DNA from: Leifsonia sp. Leaf336
Lineage (GTDB): Bacteria; Actinomycetota; Actinomycetes; Actinomycetales; Microbacteriaceae
Length of the DNA: 64,000 nt
Reading direction: 5' to 3'
NCBI RefSeq assembly: GCF_001423695.1
Contig: NZ_LMOZ01000003.1
Coordinates: 1 to 64,000, forward strand
Shown: positions 50,387-59,692 of the stretch, in pieces
Layout: every line of letters starts with the position of its first letter
Numbering within the stretch: position 1 is the stretch's first letter
The notes under the pieces: generated by a model
Databases searched by the model: none
Told to the model about the DNA's origin: nothing
Seen by the model: the letters and a program-made list of their open reading frames with translations, nothing else
Position numbers and translations under genes: made by a program

Positions 50387-52528
50387 ATGCTCACGCCCCC
50401 GATCACCGCCAAGAAGCCGACAGAGCGCAGCCACCACGGCGACGTCGTCACCGACGACTACGAGTGGCTGCGCGACAAGGATGATCCGGCGGTCATCGCG
50501 CACCTCCATGAAGAGAACGCGTACACCAACGCCCGCACCGAGAAGCTCGGCATGCTGCGCGAGCAGATCTTCGACGAGATCAAGAACCGCACCCGCGAGA
50601 CCGATCTGAGCGTCCCCACCCGCGAAGGCGACTGGTGGTATTACACCCGCACCGTGGAGGGCCGGCAGTACGGCATCCACTGCCGCGCCCCGATCGACGG
50701 CCCCGACGACTGGGACCCGCCCGCGCTCGACGAAACGGCCCAGCAGCACGGCCTCCCTGGCGAGCAGATCCTGCTCGACGACAATGCGGAGGCCGAAGGG
50801 CACGACTTCTACGCCCTCGGCAGCTTCGATGTCAGCGCCGACGGCACTCGCCTGCTGTTCGCCGTCGACGTCGAGGGCGACGAGCGGTACACGATCCGGG
50901 TGCGGTCGCTCGCGGGCGACGGCGCCTCCTTCGCCGATGAGATCACCGGAACCGGGGCGGGCGCGTTCTTCGACACCAGCGGCGAGTACATCTTCTACAC
51001 CACCGTCGACGACGCCTGGCGGCCCGACACCGTCTGGCGCCACCGGGTCGGTCAAGGGCCCGACGGCGAGGAGGACGTGCAGGTCTTCCACGAGCCCGAC
51101 GAGCGGTACTGGGTCGGGGCGGGTCTCACTCGCAGCCGGCGATTCCTGATCGTGGAGGTCGGCTCCAACATCACCAGCGAGAGCTGGCTGCTCGACGCGA
51201 GCGATCCGACGGGTGAGTTCACCGTCGTCTGGCCGCGCAAGGAGGGCGTCGAGTACGACGTGGAGCACGCGGTCGCCGGAGGCCGTGACCGGCTGCTCAT
51301 CGTGCACAACGACGGCGCCGTCAACTTCGAACTCGTGAGCGTGGCCGCCGACGACCCGCAGGGCCCGCGGCGCACGCTGCTCGCGCACAACCCCGCGGTG
51401 CGCATCGAAGGCGTCGACGCGTTCCGCGACTTCGTGGCGCTCGAGTACCGCCGCGAGGGGATGACCCGGCTCGCCGTCGCCTGCCTGCCGCAGAAGGGCG
51501 ACGACGCCGACCCAGACGACACCCTCCACGAGCTGCAGTTCGACGAGGAGCTCTTCACGGTCGGCGCCGGCGGCAACCCCGAGTGGACCCAGCCCTTCCT
51601 GCGGCTCGGGTACGGCAGCTTCGTCACCCCGTCGAGCGTGTTCGACTACGACGTGCGCACGCGCGAGCTTACGCTGCGCAAGCAGCAGCCCGTGCTCGGC
51701 GAGTTCGAGCCGGAGCTGTTCGAGCAGCGCAGGGAGTGGGCCACGGCCGCTGACGGCACCCGCATCCCGATCTCGCTCGTCTACCGCCGCGACCTCGTGA
51801 CCCCCGGCGAGCCGGCGCCGCTCGTGCTCTACGGCTACGGGTCGTACGAGGCGAGCATGGACCCGTCGTTCGGCATCCCCCGGCTCAGCCTCCTCGACCG
51901 CGGGGTCGTGTTCGCGATCGCCCACGTGCGCGGCGGCGGCGAGCTCGGGAGGCTCTGGTACGAGCACGGCAAGAAGCTGCACAAGAAGAACACCTTCACC
52001 GACTTCGTCGCGGCGGCCGAGCACCTCGTCGACCAGGGCTGGACGACGCCGTCACAGCTGGCCGCGCAGGGCGGCAGCGCAGGCGGCCTCCTGATGGGCG
52101 CGGTCGCGAACCTCGCTCCGCGGCTGTTCGCCGGTGTGCTCGCCGAGGTGCCGTTCGTCGACCCGCTGACGACGATCCTCGATCCGTCGCTGCCGCTGAC
52201 GGTGATCGAGTGGGACGAGTGGGGCGACCCTCTCCACGACGAGGATGTGTATTACTACATGAAGTCGTACGCGCCGGTCGAGAACATCCACCACACCCCG
52301 TATCCGCGCATCCTGGCGGTCACCAGCCTCAACGACACGCGCGTCCTGTACGTCGAGCCGGCCAAGTGGGTCGCGAAGCTGCGCGAGGTCGGGGCGGACG
52401 CGCTGCTCAAGACCGAGATGGCGGCCGGCCACGGCGGCGTCTCCGGGCGCTACGCGGCGTGGCGCGAACGCGCCTTCGCGCTGGCCTGGCTGCTCGACGT
52501 CGTGGGGGCGCATCCGACGGGCGAGTAG
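50387..52528 (+). CDS. S9-family oligopeptidase (protease II-like)
   Basis: This 713-residue cytoplasmic serine peptidase cleaves short peptides after basic residues or proline. An N-terminal beta-propeller filters the substrate, and the C-terminal alpha/beta hydrolase domain has the triad Ser564 (GGSAGG), Asp650 (LNDTRV) and His682 (AAGHGG). YGYGSYEASMDPSFG and AHVRGGGELGRLWYEHGK are oligopeptidase B hallmarks. TAGCCT (50375-50380) ends 6 nt before the ATG (leaderless). Confidence 0.95.
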   Translation: MLTPPITAKKPTERSHHGDVVTDDYEWLRDKDDPAVIAHLHEENAYTNARTEKLGMLREQIFDEIKNRTRETDLSVPTREGDWWYYTRTVEGRQYGIHCRAPIDGPDDWDPPALDETAQQHGLPGEQILLDDNAEAEGHDFYALGSFDVSADGTRLLFAVDVEGDERYTIRVRSLAGDGASFADEITGTGAGAFFDTSGEYIFYTTVDDAWRPDTVWRHRVGQGPDGEEDVQVFHEPDERYWVGAGLTRSRRFLIVEVGSNITSESWLLDASDPTGEFTVVWPRKEGVEYDVEHAVAGGRDRLLIVHNDGAVNFELVSVAADDPQGPRRTLLAHNPAVRIEGVDAFRDFVALEYRREGMTRLAVACLPQKGDDADPDDTLHELQFDEELFTVGAGGNPEWTQPFLRLGYGSFVTPSSVFDYDVRTRELTLRKQQPVLGEFEPELFEQRREWATAADGTRIPISLVYRRDLVTPGEPAPLVLYGYGSYEASMDPSFGIPRLSLLDRGVVFAIAHVRGGGELGRLWYEHGKKLHKKNTFTDFVAAAEHLVDQGWTTPSQLAAQGGSAGGLLMGAVANLAPRLFAGVLAEVPFVDPLTTILDPSLPLTVIEWDEWGDPLHDEDVYYYMKSYAPVENIHHTPYPRILAVTSLNDTRVLYVEPAKWVAKLREVGADALLKTEMAAGHGGVSGRYAAWRERAFALAWLLDVVGAHPTGE

Positions 52529-52536
52529 CCGTCTCG

Positions 52537-52620
52537 AACGGAGGAGTTCTGCGGCGGCACGCCGGCCACGGGCAGTCAACGGAGGAGATCGGGCCGGTTT
52601 CGGGGCCGAAGTCCTCCGTT
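52537..52620. repeat. Intergenic hairpin element, copy C
   Basis: AACGGAGGA occurs at 52537-52545 and again at 52578-52586, and its complement TCCTCCGTT at 52612-52620, giving a 9-bp stem. The 15-mer GCAGTCAACGGAGGA (52572-52586) is identical to 7339-7353, 45 kb away. It fills the gap between the oligopeptidase and the convergent aldo/keto reductase. Confidence 0.8.
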
Positions 52621-52666
52621 GGCCGCGCGGACGGTCTGCCGAGGTCGGGCGCTCGGCCGAGGTCGC

Positions 52667-53491
52667 TCAGCCGAGATCGTCGGGGTCTTTGCCCGTGCGC
52701 TCACCCGATTCGAGGGAGGCGATGGCGGCGACGTCATCGGCGTCGAGTTCGAAGTCGAAGACCTCCAGGTTCTGCCGGATGCGCTGGGGGGTCGACGACT
52801 TGGGGATGACCACGTTGCCGAGCTGCAGCTGCCAGCGGATCACGACCTGCGCCGGCGTGACGCCGTGCTTGGCGGCCAGCCCGGCGAGCACCGGGTCGTC
52901 GAGCACCCGGCCGCGCGCGAGCGGCGCCCAGGCCTCGGTGACGATCCCCTGCGCGGCGTCGTAGCCGCGGACCTCCTCCTGCGGCAGCCACGGGTGCAGC
53001 TCCACCTGGTTGACCGCCGGGATGGTCGACGTCTCCGCGGAGAGGCGCTGCAGATGGTGGATGTGGAAGTTCGCGACGCCGATCGACCGCACGCGACCCT
53101 CCTCCTGCAACCGTTCGAGCGCGCGCCAGGAGTCGACGTAGCGATCGTGCGCGGGCGCCGGCCAGTGGATGAGGAACAGGTCGACCGTCTCGAATCCGAG
53201 CCGCTCGAGGCTGGCGTCGAACGAGCGCAGCGTGGAGTCGTACCCGTTCTCGGTCCACCACACCTTCGTCGTCACATAGACCTCGTCGCGGTCGAGACCG
53301 CTGCGGCGCACGGCCTCGCCGACGGCGCGCTCGTTCTCGTAGAACGCGGCGGTGTCGATGTGGCGGTAGCCGGCCTCGAGCGCCGTGAGCACGGCGTCGA
53401 CCGTCTCGTCCTCCGGGATCTTGTAAACGCCGAACCCGAGCTGAGGGATCGCCGAGCCGTCGTTGAGCACGATCTGGGGGATGTTCGCCAT
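52667..53491 (-). CDS. Aldo/keto reductase (2,5-diketo-gluconate reductase-like)
   Basis: This 274-residue AKR begins IVLNDGSAIPQLGFGVYKI and carries the tetrad in HIDTAAFYENE (Asp and Tyr), VTTKVWW (Lys) and LFLIHWP (His). Cofactor-binding elements include IPKSSTPQRIRQNLEVFDFEL. This is the AKR5 prokaryotic group. I take ATG 53491 as start, because CAGAAT ends 6 nt upstream and the longer frame adds unlike residues. It is divergent from the PfpI gene. Confidence 0.93.
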   Translation of the reverse strand: MANIPQIVLNDGSAIPQLGFGVYKIPEDETVDAVLTALEAGYRHIDTAAFYENERAVGEAVRRSGLDRDEVYVTTKVWWTENGYDSTLRSFDASLERLGFETVDLFLIHWPAPAHDRYVDSWRALERLQEEGRVRSIGVANFHIHHLQRLSAETSTIPAVNQVELHPWLPQEEVRGYDAAQGIVTEAWAPLARGRVLDDPVLAGLAAKHGVTPAQVVIRWQLQLGNVVIPKSSTPQRIRQNLEVFDFELDADDVAAIASLESGERTGKDPDDLG

Positions 53492-53546
53492 GGGTTCATT
53501 CTGCCCCGGGTTCGGCGTACCGGTGGAGGTGACGAAAGGAGAACAC

Positions 53547-54089
53547 ATGAGCTACGACGACAAGCGCGTCGCGTTCCTGGCCGGACCGGAGGGCATCGAG
53601 CAGGCCGAGCTCGCCGAGCCCTGGAAGGCTGTGACCGAGGCCGGGGCCACCGCGAAGCTGATCTCGAAGGAGGCCGGCACCGTCCGCGCCTTCAATCATC
53701 TGACACCGGCCGACGAGTTCCCCGTCGACCTCACGCTCGACGACGCATCGGCCGAGGACTTCGACATGCTCGTGCTCCCAGGCGGCGTCGCCAACGGCGA
53801 TCAAGTGCGGACGTTCCCGGCCGCGGTGGAACTGGTGAAGGGCTTCGCCGACGCCGGCAAACCGATCGCCGTGATCTGCCACGGCGGCTGGGTTCTCATC
53901 GAGGCGGGTGTCGTGGGAGGCCGCACGCTGACCAGCTGGCCGAGCCTCCAGACCGACTACCGCAACGCCGGAGCGACGTGGGTGGACGAGGAGTCCGTGG
54001 TGGACTCCGGCCCGTTCACGCTGGTGTCGTCGCGCAAGCCGGACGACCTTCCCGCGTTCAATCGCGAGCTGCTCGCCGCATTGCAGTGA
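53547..54089 (+). CDS. DJ-1/PfpI-family protein
   Basis: This 180-residue protein has the glutamine-amidotransferase-like fold. The nucleophile Cys lies in AVICHGGW, the elbow of this family, with Glu in AGPEGIEQAELAEP at the start (YhbO/YajL-type pattern). It may act as a general stress glyoxalase/deglycase or chaperone. The ATG follows GAAAGGAG. It is divergent from the aldo/keto reductase, 55 bp apart; a link to carbonyl stress is plausible. Confidence 0.92.
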   Translation: MSYDDKRVAFLAGPEGIEQAELAEPWKAVTEAGATAKLISKEAGTVRAFNHLTPADEFPVDLTLDDASAEDFDMLVLPGGVANGDQVRTFPAAVELVKGFADAGKPIAVICHGGWVLIEAGVVGGRTLTSWPSLQTDYRNAGATWVDEESVVDSGPFTLVSSRKPDDLPAFNRELLAALQ

Positions 54090-54228
54090 GGTCGCCTCGG
54101 CGTCGCACCTGGCTCCCGCCTCACCGCCACGTGGACGTTTCCTGGCAATGGCAGGCGACGGGGTTGCGCGATGGTGGAGGGCGCGGGAACGTAGGCCCCT
54201 CCTGGAGGAACCAACGAAAGGAGAGCCT

Positions 54229-54510
54229 GTGCTCACCCTGACTGAGAACGCCAGCACGATCGTCAAGACCCTCACCGATCAGGCGCCGGAGGACGACGCC
54301 GGCCTGCGGATCAGCAGCAGCAACCCGCAGAACACCGCCTTCGCGGCGGCCGTGACGCCGACGCCGGAGCCCGCCGATCAGGTGGTCGAGTCCGGCGGTG
54401 CCCGGTTGTTCCTCGAGCCCGGCGCTGCCGTCGCCCTCGACGACAAGGTGCTCGACGCCCAGGTGGACGACCAGGGCGCCGTGAGCTTCGCCATCGGCGC
54501 GCTCGCGTAG
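54229..54510 (+). CDS. HesB/IscA-like protein lacking all cysteines
   Basis: This 93-residue protein has the HesB/IscA fold pattern (LTLTENASTIVKTLTDQ, GLRISSS, GARLFLEPGAAVALDDKVLDAQ). IscA-type iron-sulfur carriers need three Cys; this one has none. It cannot act as a classical carrier. It starts at GTG 54229 after AAAGGAG. It may be a structural or regulatory relative; the function is unknown. Confidence 0.8.
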   Translation: MLTLTENASTIVKTLTDQAPEDDAGLRISSSNPQNTAFAAAVTPTPEPADQVVESGGARLFLEPGAAVALDDKVLDAQVDDQGAVSFAIGALA

Positions 54511-54522
54511 CGCGACGCATGT

Positions 54523-54566
54523 ACGACTCGGCCCCGGTGCTCCTCGAAGCGCCGGGGCCGAGTCGT
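54523..54566. terminator. 15-bp hairpin after the HesB-like gene
   Basis: ACGACTCGGCCCCGG (54523-54537) pairs perfectly with 54552-54566 around a 14-nt loop, 12 nt past the stop. It lies between convergent genes and lacks a T-run. The rest of 54567-54766 holds no clear gene. Confidence 0.75.
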
Positions 54567-54766
54567 GCGTGCGGGCGCCGTTCTGCGTGGGCCGTTCGCG
54601 CCTGCGGGTGGACAGCTCGGTCCAGTCGCACCGCGGCATTCGGTTGTCAATCGCATCGACCTGGCCGCGAACCGATGCTCTGATGGGTGTCGTGCGGGCG
54701 GTCCCTCAACCCCGAATCGATCGACCGCCCGCACTCCTCAGCCACGCTGGGGTCGCGGCCGAGATC

Positions 54767-55063
54767 TCAGGTCGCCGGAGGCCGTTGCGGCTCCCCGGCA
54801 TCCAGGAGGAACTCGACGGCCGTCGTCCACAGCGGCACGATCTTGGTCGGCGGGATGTCCTCTTCGTCGGGGAAGTGCACCGCGAAGTGGACCTCCGGCT
54901 CGCCCTTCACGGGGTCGGCCGTCGCGATGACTCCGAAGTAGCCGTCGTCTTCGAACACGCGCCACCGGGTCACGGAATCGGGCTCCGGCACGATCCGGAC
55001 CGAATGGCCTCCGTACTCGTATTCAGGGCCGGGAGGGAGCGCAGCGCGGGGATCGATCGTCAC
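54767..55063 (-). CDS. Hypothetical 98-residue protein
   Basis: It is acidic and Pro-rich. The core has YEYGGHSVRIVPEPDSVTRWRVFEDDGYFGVIATADPVKGEPEVHFAVHFPDEEDIPPTKIVPLW. The pattern of alternating beta strands suggests a small beta-rich fold; there is no signal peptide, membrane helix or known motif. It starts at a GTG. Both flanks are intergenic, so it stands alone. I do not recognise the family. Confidence 0.6.
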   Translation of the reverse strand: MTIDPRAALPPGPEYEYGGHSVRIVPEPDSVTRWRVFEDDGYFGVIATADPVKGEPEVHFAVHFPDEEDIPPTKIVPLWTTAVEFLLDAGEPQRPPAT

Positions 55064-55137
55064 ATAGACGTTCTACGACCGGTCCCCGGCGCGCGCAACT
55101 CGTTCACTTATCGAGGTAAACGGTGTATCGGGGTCGC

Positions 55138-57180
55138 TCAGGCGTTGGCGACCTCGGACTCCCCGGCATCCTGGGAGGACGGCACGGGGCTCGCCTCGTC
55201 GCTCTCGTCGCCCTCCGTCGCCGCCCCGCGGAACTGCGTCATGTAGAGGTCGTAGTAGGCGCCCTTCTTCGCGAGGAGCGTCGCGTGGTCGCCCTGCTCG
55301 ACGATGCGGCCGTGCTCCATGACGAGGATCGTGTGCGCGTCGCGGATGGTCGACAGCCGGTGCGCGATCACGAACGACGTGCGATCACTGCGCAGCGCCG
55401 CCATCGCGTGCTGCACCAGCAGCTCGGTGCGGGTGTCGACCGACGACGTCGCCTCGTCGAGGATGAGGAGCGACGGGTTGGCGATGAACGCCCGCGCGAT
55501 CGTCAGCAGCTGCCGCTCGCCGGCCGACACGTTGCTGCCGTCGGCTTCGATCTTCGTGTCGTAGCCGTCGGGCAGCTGCCGGACGAAGCGGTCGACCATG
55601 GTCGCCTTGGCGGCCTCGATCACCTCCTCGTCGGTCGCGTCGAGCCGGCCGTACCGGATGTTCTCACGGATGGTGCCCGAGAACAGCCAGGCGTCCTGCA
55701 GGACCATGCCCACCTGTCCGCGCAGCTCCGCGCGCGAGAGATCAGTGGTGTCGATGCCGTCGAGACGGATGGTGCCGCCGTTCAGCTCGTAGAACCGCAT
55801 GATGAGGTTGACCAGTGTGGTCTTGCCCGCACCGGTGGGCCCGACGATGGCGACAGTGTGACCGGGCTCGACCGAGAGCGAGAGGTCCCGGATCAGCTCC
55901 GTCTCGGGGTCGTACGAGAAGTCGACGCCGTCGAGTTCGACGCGGCCGTCTGCACGCTCGGGCAGGTGCTGTGTCTCGACATCCGGCGACTGCTCGTCGG
56001 CGTCGAGGAACTCGAACGTGCGCTCCGCCGAGGCGACGCCGGACTGGAGCATGTTGGCCATGCCCGCGATCTGGCCGATCGGCTGCGAGAACTCGCGCGA
56101 GTACTGGATGAACGCCGTCGCGTCGCCGATCGTCATCTGACCGGAGGCCACGCGGAGGCCGCCGACGACGGCGATGAGCACGTACGAGAGGTACGAGACG
56201 AAGTTCATCGCCGGCATGATCATGCCCGACACGAACTGAGCGCCGACCGTCGACTTCCACAGCTTGTCGTTGCGGGAGTCGAACTCCTCGAGCATGACCG
56301 CGTCGCGACCGAAGGCGCGCACCAGGTCGAGGCCCGAGTACGACTCCTCGATGTGACCGTTGAGCGCTCCCGTCGAGCTCCACTGCTGCTTGAAGAGCTT
56401 CTGCGAGCGGGTGCCGATCACTCCGGCGATCACGCCGGAGAGCGGGATCGAGATCAGCGCGATGAGCGCGAGCTGCCACGAGACGATGAACATCATGATG
56501 CCGATGCCGATGACGGTCAGCACGGACTGGATCAGCTGCGAGAACGCCTGCTGCAGCGCAGTCTGGATGTTGTCGACATCGTTGGTCGCGCGCGACATCA
56601 GGTCGCCGCGCTGCCGCGTGTCGAAGTAGCTGAGCGGCAGTCGGTTGAGCTTGGTTTCGACATCGGCGCGCAGGCGGTAGACCACGCGCATCACGAGGGC
56701 GTTCAGGATGTACCCCTGATACCACTGCAGCAGCGAGGCCGCGATGTACATCGCCAGCACGATCGTCAGCAGGCGGCCGAGCTCGATGAAGTCGATCCCG
56801 TGACCGGGAACCAGGCCGTTCGGGGTGATCGTGCCGACGGCTCCCTGGAAGATGACATCCGTGGCGCTTCCGAGCACCTTCGGCGCGATGACGATGAGCG
56901 CTACCGAGACGACGACGAGCAGGGTCACGAACGTCATCCCGAGCCACTCGGGCTTCAGGAGGCCGAGGAGTCGCTTGAAGGACGGCCAGAAGTGCTCCGC
57001 CTTCTTGGCCGGGGTGCCCCCGAACATGTCGCCGTCGGACTCCGTCGGCTCGTACTCGTATTCGAGCTCCAGCTCTTCGATGGCGGTCTCGACGCCGTCT
57101 TCGGTCAGCACGCCCTCGCGGGCCTCCGACGTGCGGCCGCGACGGTTCTTCGCGGTGTCGTTCTTGTTCCGGCGCGCCAT
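55138..57180 (-). CDS. ABC exporter half-transporter, catalytic-Glu subunit
   Basis: This 680-residue protein has an acidic/Arg-rich N-terminal extension of ~100 residues, six membrane helices and an ATPase domain. Walker A is GPTGAGKTTL, the signature is the variant NVSAGERQ, and Walker B is LLILDEATSSVDT with catalytic Glu and an intact switch His (VIAHRLSTIRDAH). It pairs with the next protein encoded upstream. One nucleotide separates the two genes. Together they form a heterodimeric exporter of lipids or drugs (TmrAB/BmrCD type). Confidence 0.94.
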   Translation of the reverse strand: MARRNKNDTAKNRRGRTSEAREGVLTEDGVETAIEELELEYEYEPTESDGDMFGGTPAKKAEHFWPSFKRLLGLLKPEWLGMTFVTLLVVVSVALIVIAPKVLGSATDVIFQGAVGTITPNGLVPGHGIDFIELGRLLTIVLAMYIAASLLQWYQGYILNALVMRVVYRLRADVETKLNRLPLSYFDTRQRGDLMSRATNDVDNIQTALQQAFSQLIQSVLTVIGIGIMMFIVSWQLALIALISIPLSGVIAGVIGTRSQKLFKQQWSSTGALNGHIEESYSGLDLVRAFGRDAVMLEEFDSRNDKLWKSTVGAQFVSGMIMPAMNFVSYLSYVLIAVVGGLRVASGQMTIGDATAFIQYSREFSQPIGQIAGMANMLQSGVASAERTFEFLDADEQSPDVETQHLPERADGRVELDGVDFSYDPETELIRDLSLSVEPGHTVAIVGPTGAGKTTLVNLIMRFYELNGGTIRLDGIDTTDLSRAELRGQVGMVLQDAWLFSGTIRENIRYGRLDATDEEVIEAAKATMVDRFVRQLPDGYDTKIEADGSNVSAGERQLLTIARAFIANPSLLILDEATSSVDTRTELLVQHAMAALRSDRTSFVIAHRLSTIRDAHTILVMEHGRIVEQGDHATLLAKKGAYYDLYMTQFRGAATEGDESDEASPVPSSQDAGESEVANA

Positions 57181-57181
57181 C

Positions 57182-58912
57182 TCAGGCCACCTCCAGGCTC
57201 AGCTGCGACTCGACGATCTCGCGATACGTGTCGCTCGTCTCCAGCAGTTCGTCGTGGGTGCCGCGGCCGACGATACGTCCGTCGTCGAGCACGATGATCT
57301 GGTCGGCTTCGCGGATCGTGGACACGCGCTGCGCCACGACGATCACCGTCGCGTCGCCCGTGGACTCCGCCAGGGCCTCCCGCAGACGGGCGTCGGTCGC
57401 GACGTCGAGTGCCGAGAACGAGTCGTCGAACAGCAGGACCCGAGGTTGCGCGACCAGCGCGCGGGCGATGCAAAGGCGCTGCCGCTGGCCTCCGGAGACA
57501 TTGGTGCCTCCCTGAGCGATGCGCTCGTCGAGACCATGCTCTTTGGCGCGCACGAAATCCTCCGCCTGGGCCACCCGGAGTGCCTGCCACAGTTCGTCGT
57601 CGGTGGCGGACGGCCGGCCGAAGCGGAGGTTGGTCGCCACCGTTCCGGAGAACAGGTAGGGCTTCTGCGGCACCAGGCCCAGGACTCCCGAGAGCTGCTC
57701 GCGGCTCAGCGAGTCGACGGGAACGCCGCCGACGCGCACCTGCCCGCTCTGCGGAGTGAAGAGATCGGCGATCACCGACACGAGCGTCGACTTGCCCGAA
57801 CCGGTCGAGCCGACGATCGCGGTCACCCGACCCGGCTCCGCCGTGAACGTCACGTCGTTCAGCACCGGCTTCTCGGCCCCCGGATATCCGAAGGTCACGC
57901 CGGCGACCTCGACGCGCCCGTCGGAGGGGACGGCCCCTCGGCGGTCGGGATCGCCCGTCGACGGCGTCGCGCTGAGCACCTCGTCGATGCGCTCGGCGCA
58001 GACCATCGCGCGCGGGATCATCATGGCCATGAAGACGCCCATCATGACCGCGACCAGGATCTGCAGCAGGTACTGGAGGAAGGCGGTGAGGGCGCCGATC
58101 TGGATGTCGCCCGCGCCGACCCGCTGGCCGCCGAACCAGAGCACCGCGACGGTCGCGGCGTTCAGGATGAGCATGATCAGCGGGAACATCAGGACGAAGA
58201 CGTTGCCGACCTTGACCGAGATGCGGGTGAGCGCGGCGTTCGCGTCGTCGTAGCGCGCGGTCTCGAAGCGCTCGCGCACGAAGGCGCGGATGACGCGGAT
58301 GCCGACGATCTGCTCGCGGATGACGCCGTTGACGCCGTCGATGCGGTCTTGCATCACGCGGAACATCGGCAGCAGCAGCCAGACGAGGAAGCCGACCACG
58401 ACGAACAGCACGGCGACCGACACCCAGATGAGCCACGACAGCCCAGCGTCGACCTGCACGGCCAGGATGATGCCGGCGATGCACATGATCGGCGTCGACA
58501 CCATGAAGTTGAGCGTCATCAGCACGAGCATCTGCACCTGCTGCACGTCGTTGGTGTTGCGCGTGATGAGCGTCGGCATGCCCCAGCGGGCGAGGTCGAG
58601 AGCGGGAAGCGAGTCGACCTTGCGGTAGAACGAACGGCGCACGTCGCGGCCCAGCGACATGGACGCCCGTGCGCCGAAGTACGTCGCGGTGATGGCCGCG
58701 GCGACCTGCACGAAGCAGACGATCAGCATCATGCCGCCGGTGCGCCAGATGAAGTCGGTGTCGCCGGTGACGACGCCCTTGTCGATGATCTGGGCGTTGA
58801 GCGTCGGCAGGTACAGCGCCGCGATGGTGGCGATGAGCTGCAGGACGACGACCGCGGCGACAGCACCCCAGTACGGGCGGATGTACCGCATCGCCAATCG
58901 AAGAAGAGTCAC
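57182..58912 (-). CDS. ABC exporter half-transporter, degenerate-site subunit
   Basis: This 576-residue half-transporter has Walker A GSTGSGKSTL, a canonical signature NVSGGQRQR, and Walker B LLFDDSFSALD. There Asp497 replaces the catalytic Glu. The switch-loop His is also replaced by Gln528 (VVAQRVST). One ATP site of the heterodimer is thus degenerate, as in TM287/288. I choose the GTG at 58912, after AGGATC, because the open frame continues upstream with no family similarity. The 213-bp upstream stretch (58913-59125) carries its promoter; I see no gene in it. Confidence 0.93.
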   Translation of the reverse strand: MTLLRLAMRYIRPYWGAVAAVVVLQLIATIAALYLPTLNAQIIDKGVVTGDTDFIWRTGGMMLIVCFVQVAAAITATYFGARASMSLGRDVRRSFYRKVDSLPALDLARWGMPTLITRNTNDVQQVQMLVLMTLNFMVSTPIMCIAGIILAVQVDAGLSWLIWVSVAVLFVVVGFLVWLLLPMFRVMQDRIDGVNGVIREQIVGIRVIRAFVRERFETARYDDANAALTRISVKVGNVFVLMFPLIMLILNAATVAVLWFGGQRVGAGDIQIGALTAFLQYLLQILVAVMMGVFMAMMIPRAMVCAERIDEVLSATPSTGDPDRRGAVPSDGRVEVAGVTFGYPGAEKPVLNDVTFTAEPGRVTAIVGSTGSGKSTLVSVIADLFTPQSGQVRVGGVPVDSLSREQLSGVLGLVPQKPYLFSGTVATNLRFGRPSATDDELWQALRVAQAEDFVRAKEHGLDERIAQGGTNVSGGQRQRLCIARALVAQPRVLLFDDSFSALDVATDARLREALAESTGDATVIVVAQRVSTIREADQIIVLDDGRIVGRGTHDELLETSDTYREIVESQLSLEVA

Positions 58913-59125
58913 GATGATCCTGGTTCGTTTTCTGGTGGAATTGTGGGACGGGCGCGCGCCGTCAACCGTCCCCGACCGACTCGGCGCTGAGCAAAACCCC
59001 CGTACAGCACCTAACGGTAGCGCGGACGACGGACATTCGCTCCTGCCGAGGCGACGGCCACCCGATACGAACAACGCTAGGCGGCACAACGGTCACAGCG
59101 TGACCGCAATCGGAATCTGTGGAGA

Positions 59126-59683
59126 TCAGGCAGGCGAGTACAGCAGGTGGAGGACTCCATTCGCGTACGCGTCGTACTGGCGAAGTCGGAGCCGGGACTC
59201 CGGGGTGCCTTCGGGGAAGAGCCGTGCGCCGGAACCGCGGACGACGGGATAGACGAACAGGTGGAGGGCGTCAACCAGCCGGTCGGCCAGCAGCGCCCGC
59301 ACGAGCGACCCGCTACCGCTGACGTAGAGGCCGCCGCTCATGCCCGCTTTCACCTCCCGCACCCGCTCGGCGTCGCAGCCGCCCAGCGACCGCGAGTTCG
59401 CCCACGTGGCCTCCGCCGCCGCGTCGTCGAGCGTCGAGGAGACCACGAGCTTCTCGGTGTCGTTGAAGAACGGCGCGCCGGGGTCGTCGGCGGACGTGCG
59501 CGTCGACCACGCCGGCGCGAACATCTCGAACGTTCGCCTCCCCAGCAGGATCGCCTCCGAGGCGCCCATGATGCGCGCCAGGTCATCGCCCATCTCCGGA
59601 TCGAAGCCGTACTCCATCGTCCAGCTCGGGTCTTCGAAGACGCCGTCGAGAGAGACGAACTCGTGCACTGCGATGCTGCCCAT
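59126..59683 (-). CDS. Dihydrofolate-reductase-like (RibD C-terminal) protein
   Basis: This 185-residue NADPH-binding protein shows GSIAVHEFVSLDGVFEDP, SEAILLGRRTFEMFAPAW, EKLVVSSTLDDAAAEATW and LYVSGSGSLVRALLADRLVDALHLFVYPVVRGSGARLF. This is the RibD_C/YyaP-YwjB group. The reaction is not known. TAGGCT (59695-59690) ends 6 nt before the ATG, and its TAG is the stop codon of the upstream SRPBCC gene. So it may have its own promoter inside an operon. Confidence 0.9.
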   Translation of the reverse strand: MGSIAVHEFVSLDGVFEDPSWTMEYGFDPEMGDDLARIMGASEAILLGRRTFEMFAPAWSTRTSADDPGAPFFNDTEKLVVSSTLDDAAAEATWANSRSLGGCDAERVREVKAGMSGGLYVSGSGSLVRALLADRLVDALHLFVYPVVRGSGARLFPEGTPESRLRLRQYDAYANGVLHLLYSPA

Positions 59684-59692
59684 GCGGTCAGC

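Noticed and set aside
48566-52024. Very long antisense frame (1152 codons) opposite the FUSC and oligopeptidase genes
   Set aside because: Composition artefact of high GC; it is opposite two clear genes and shows low-complexity Arg/Gly/Ala.
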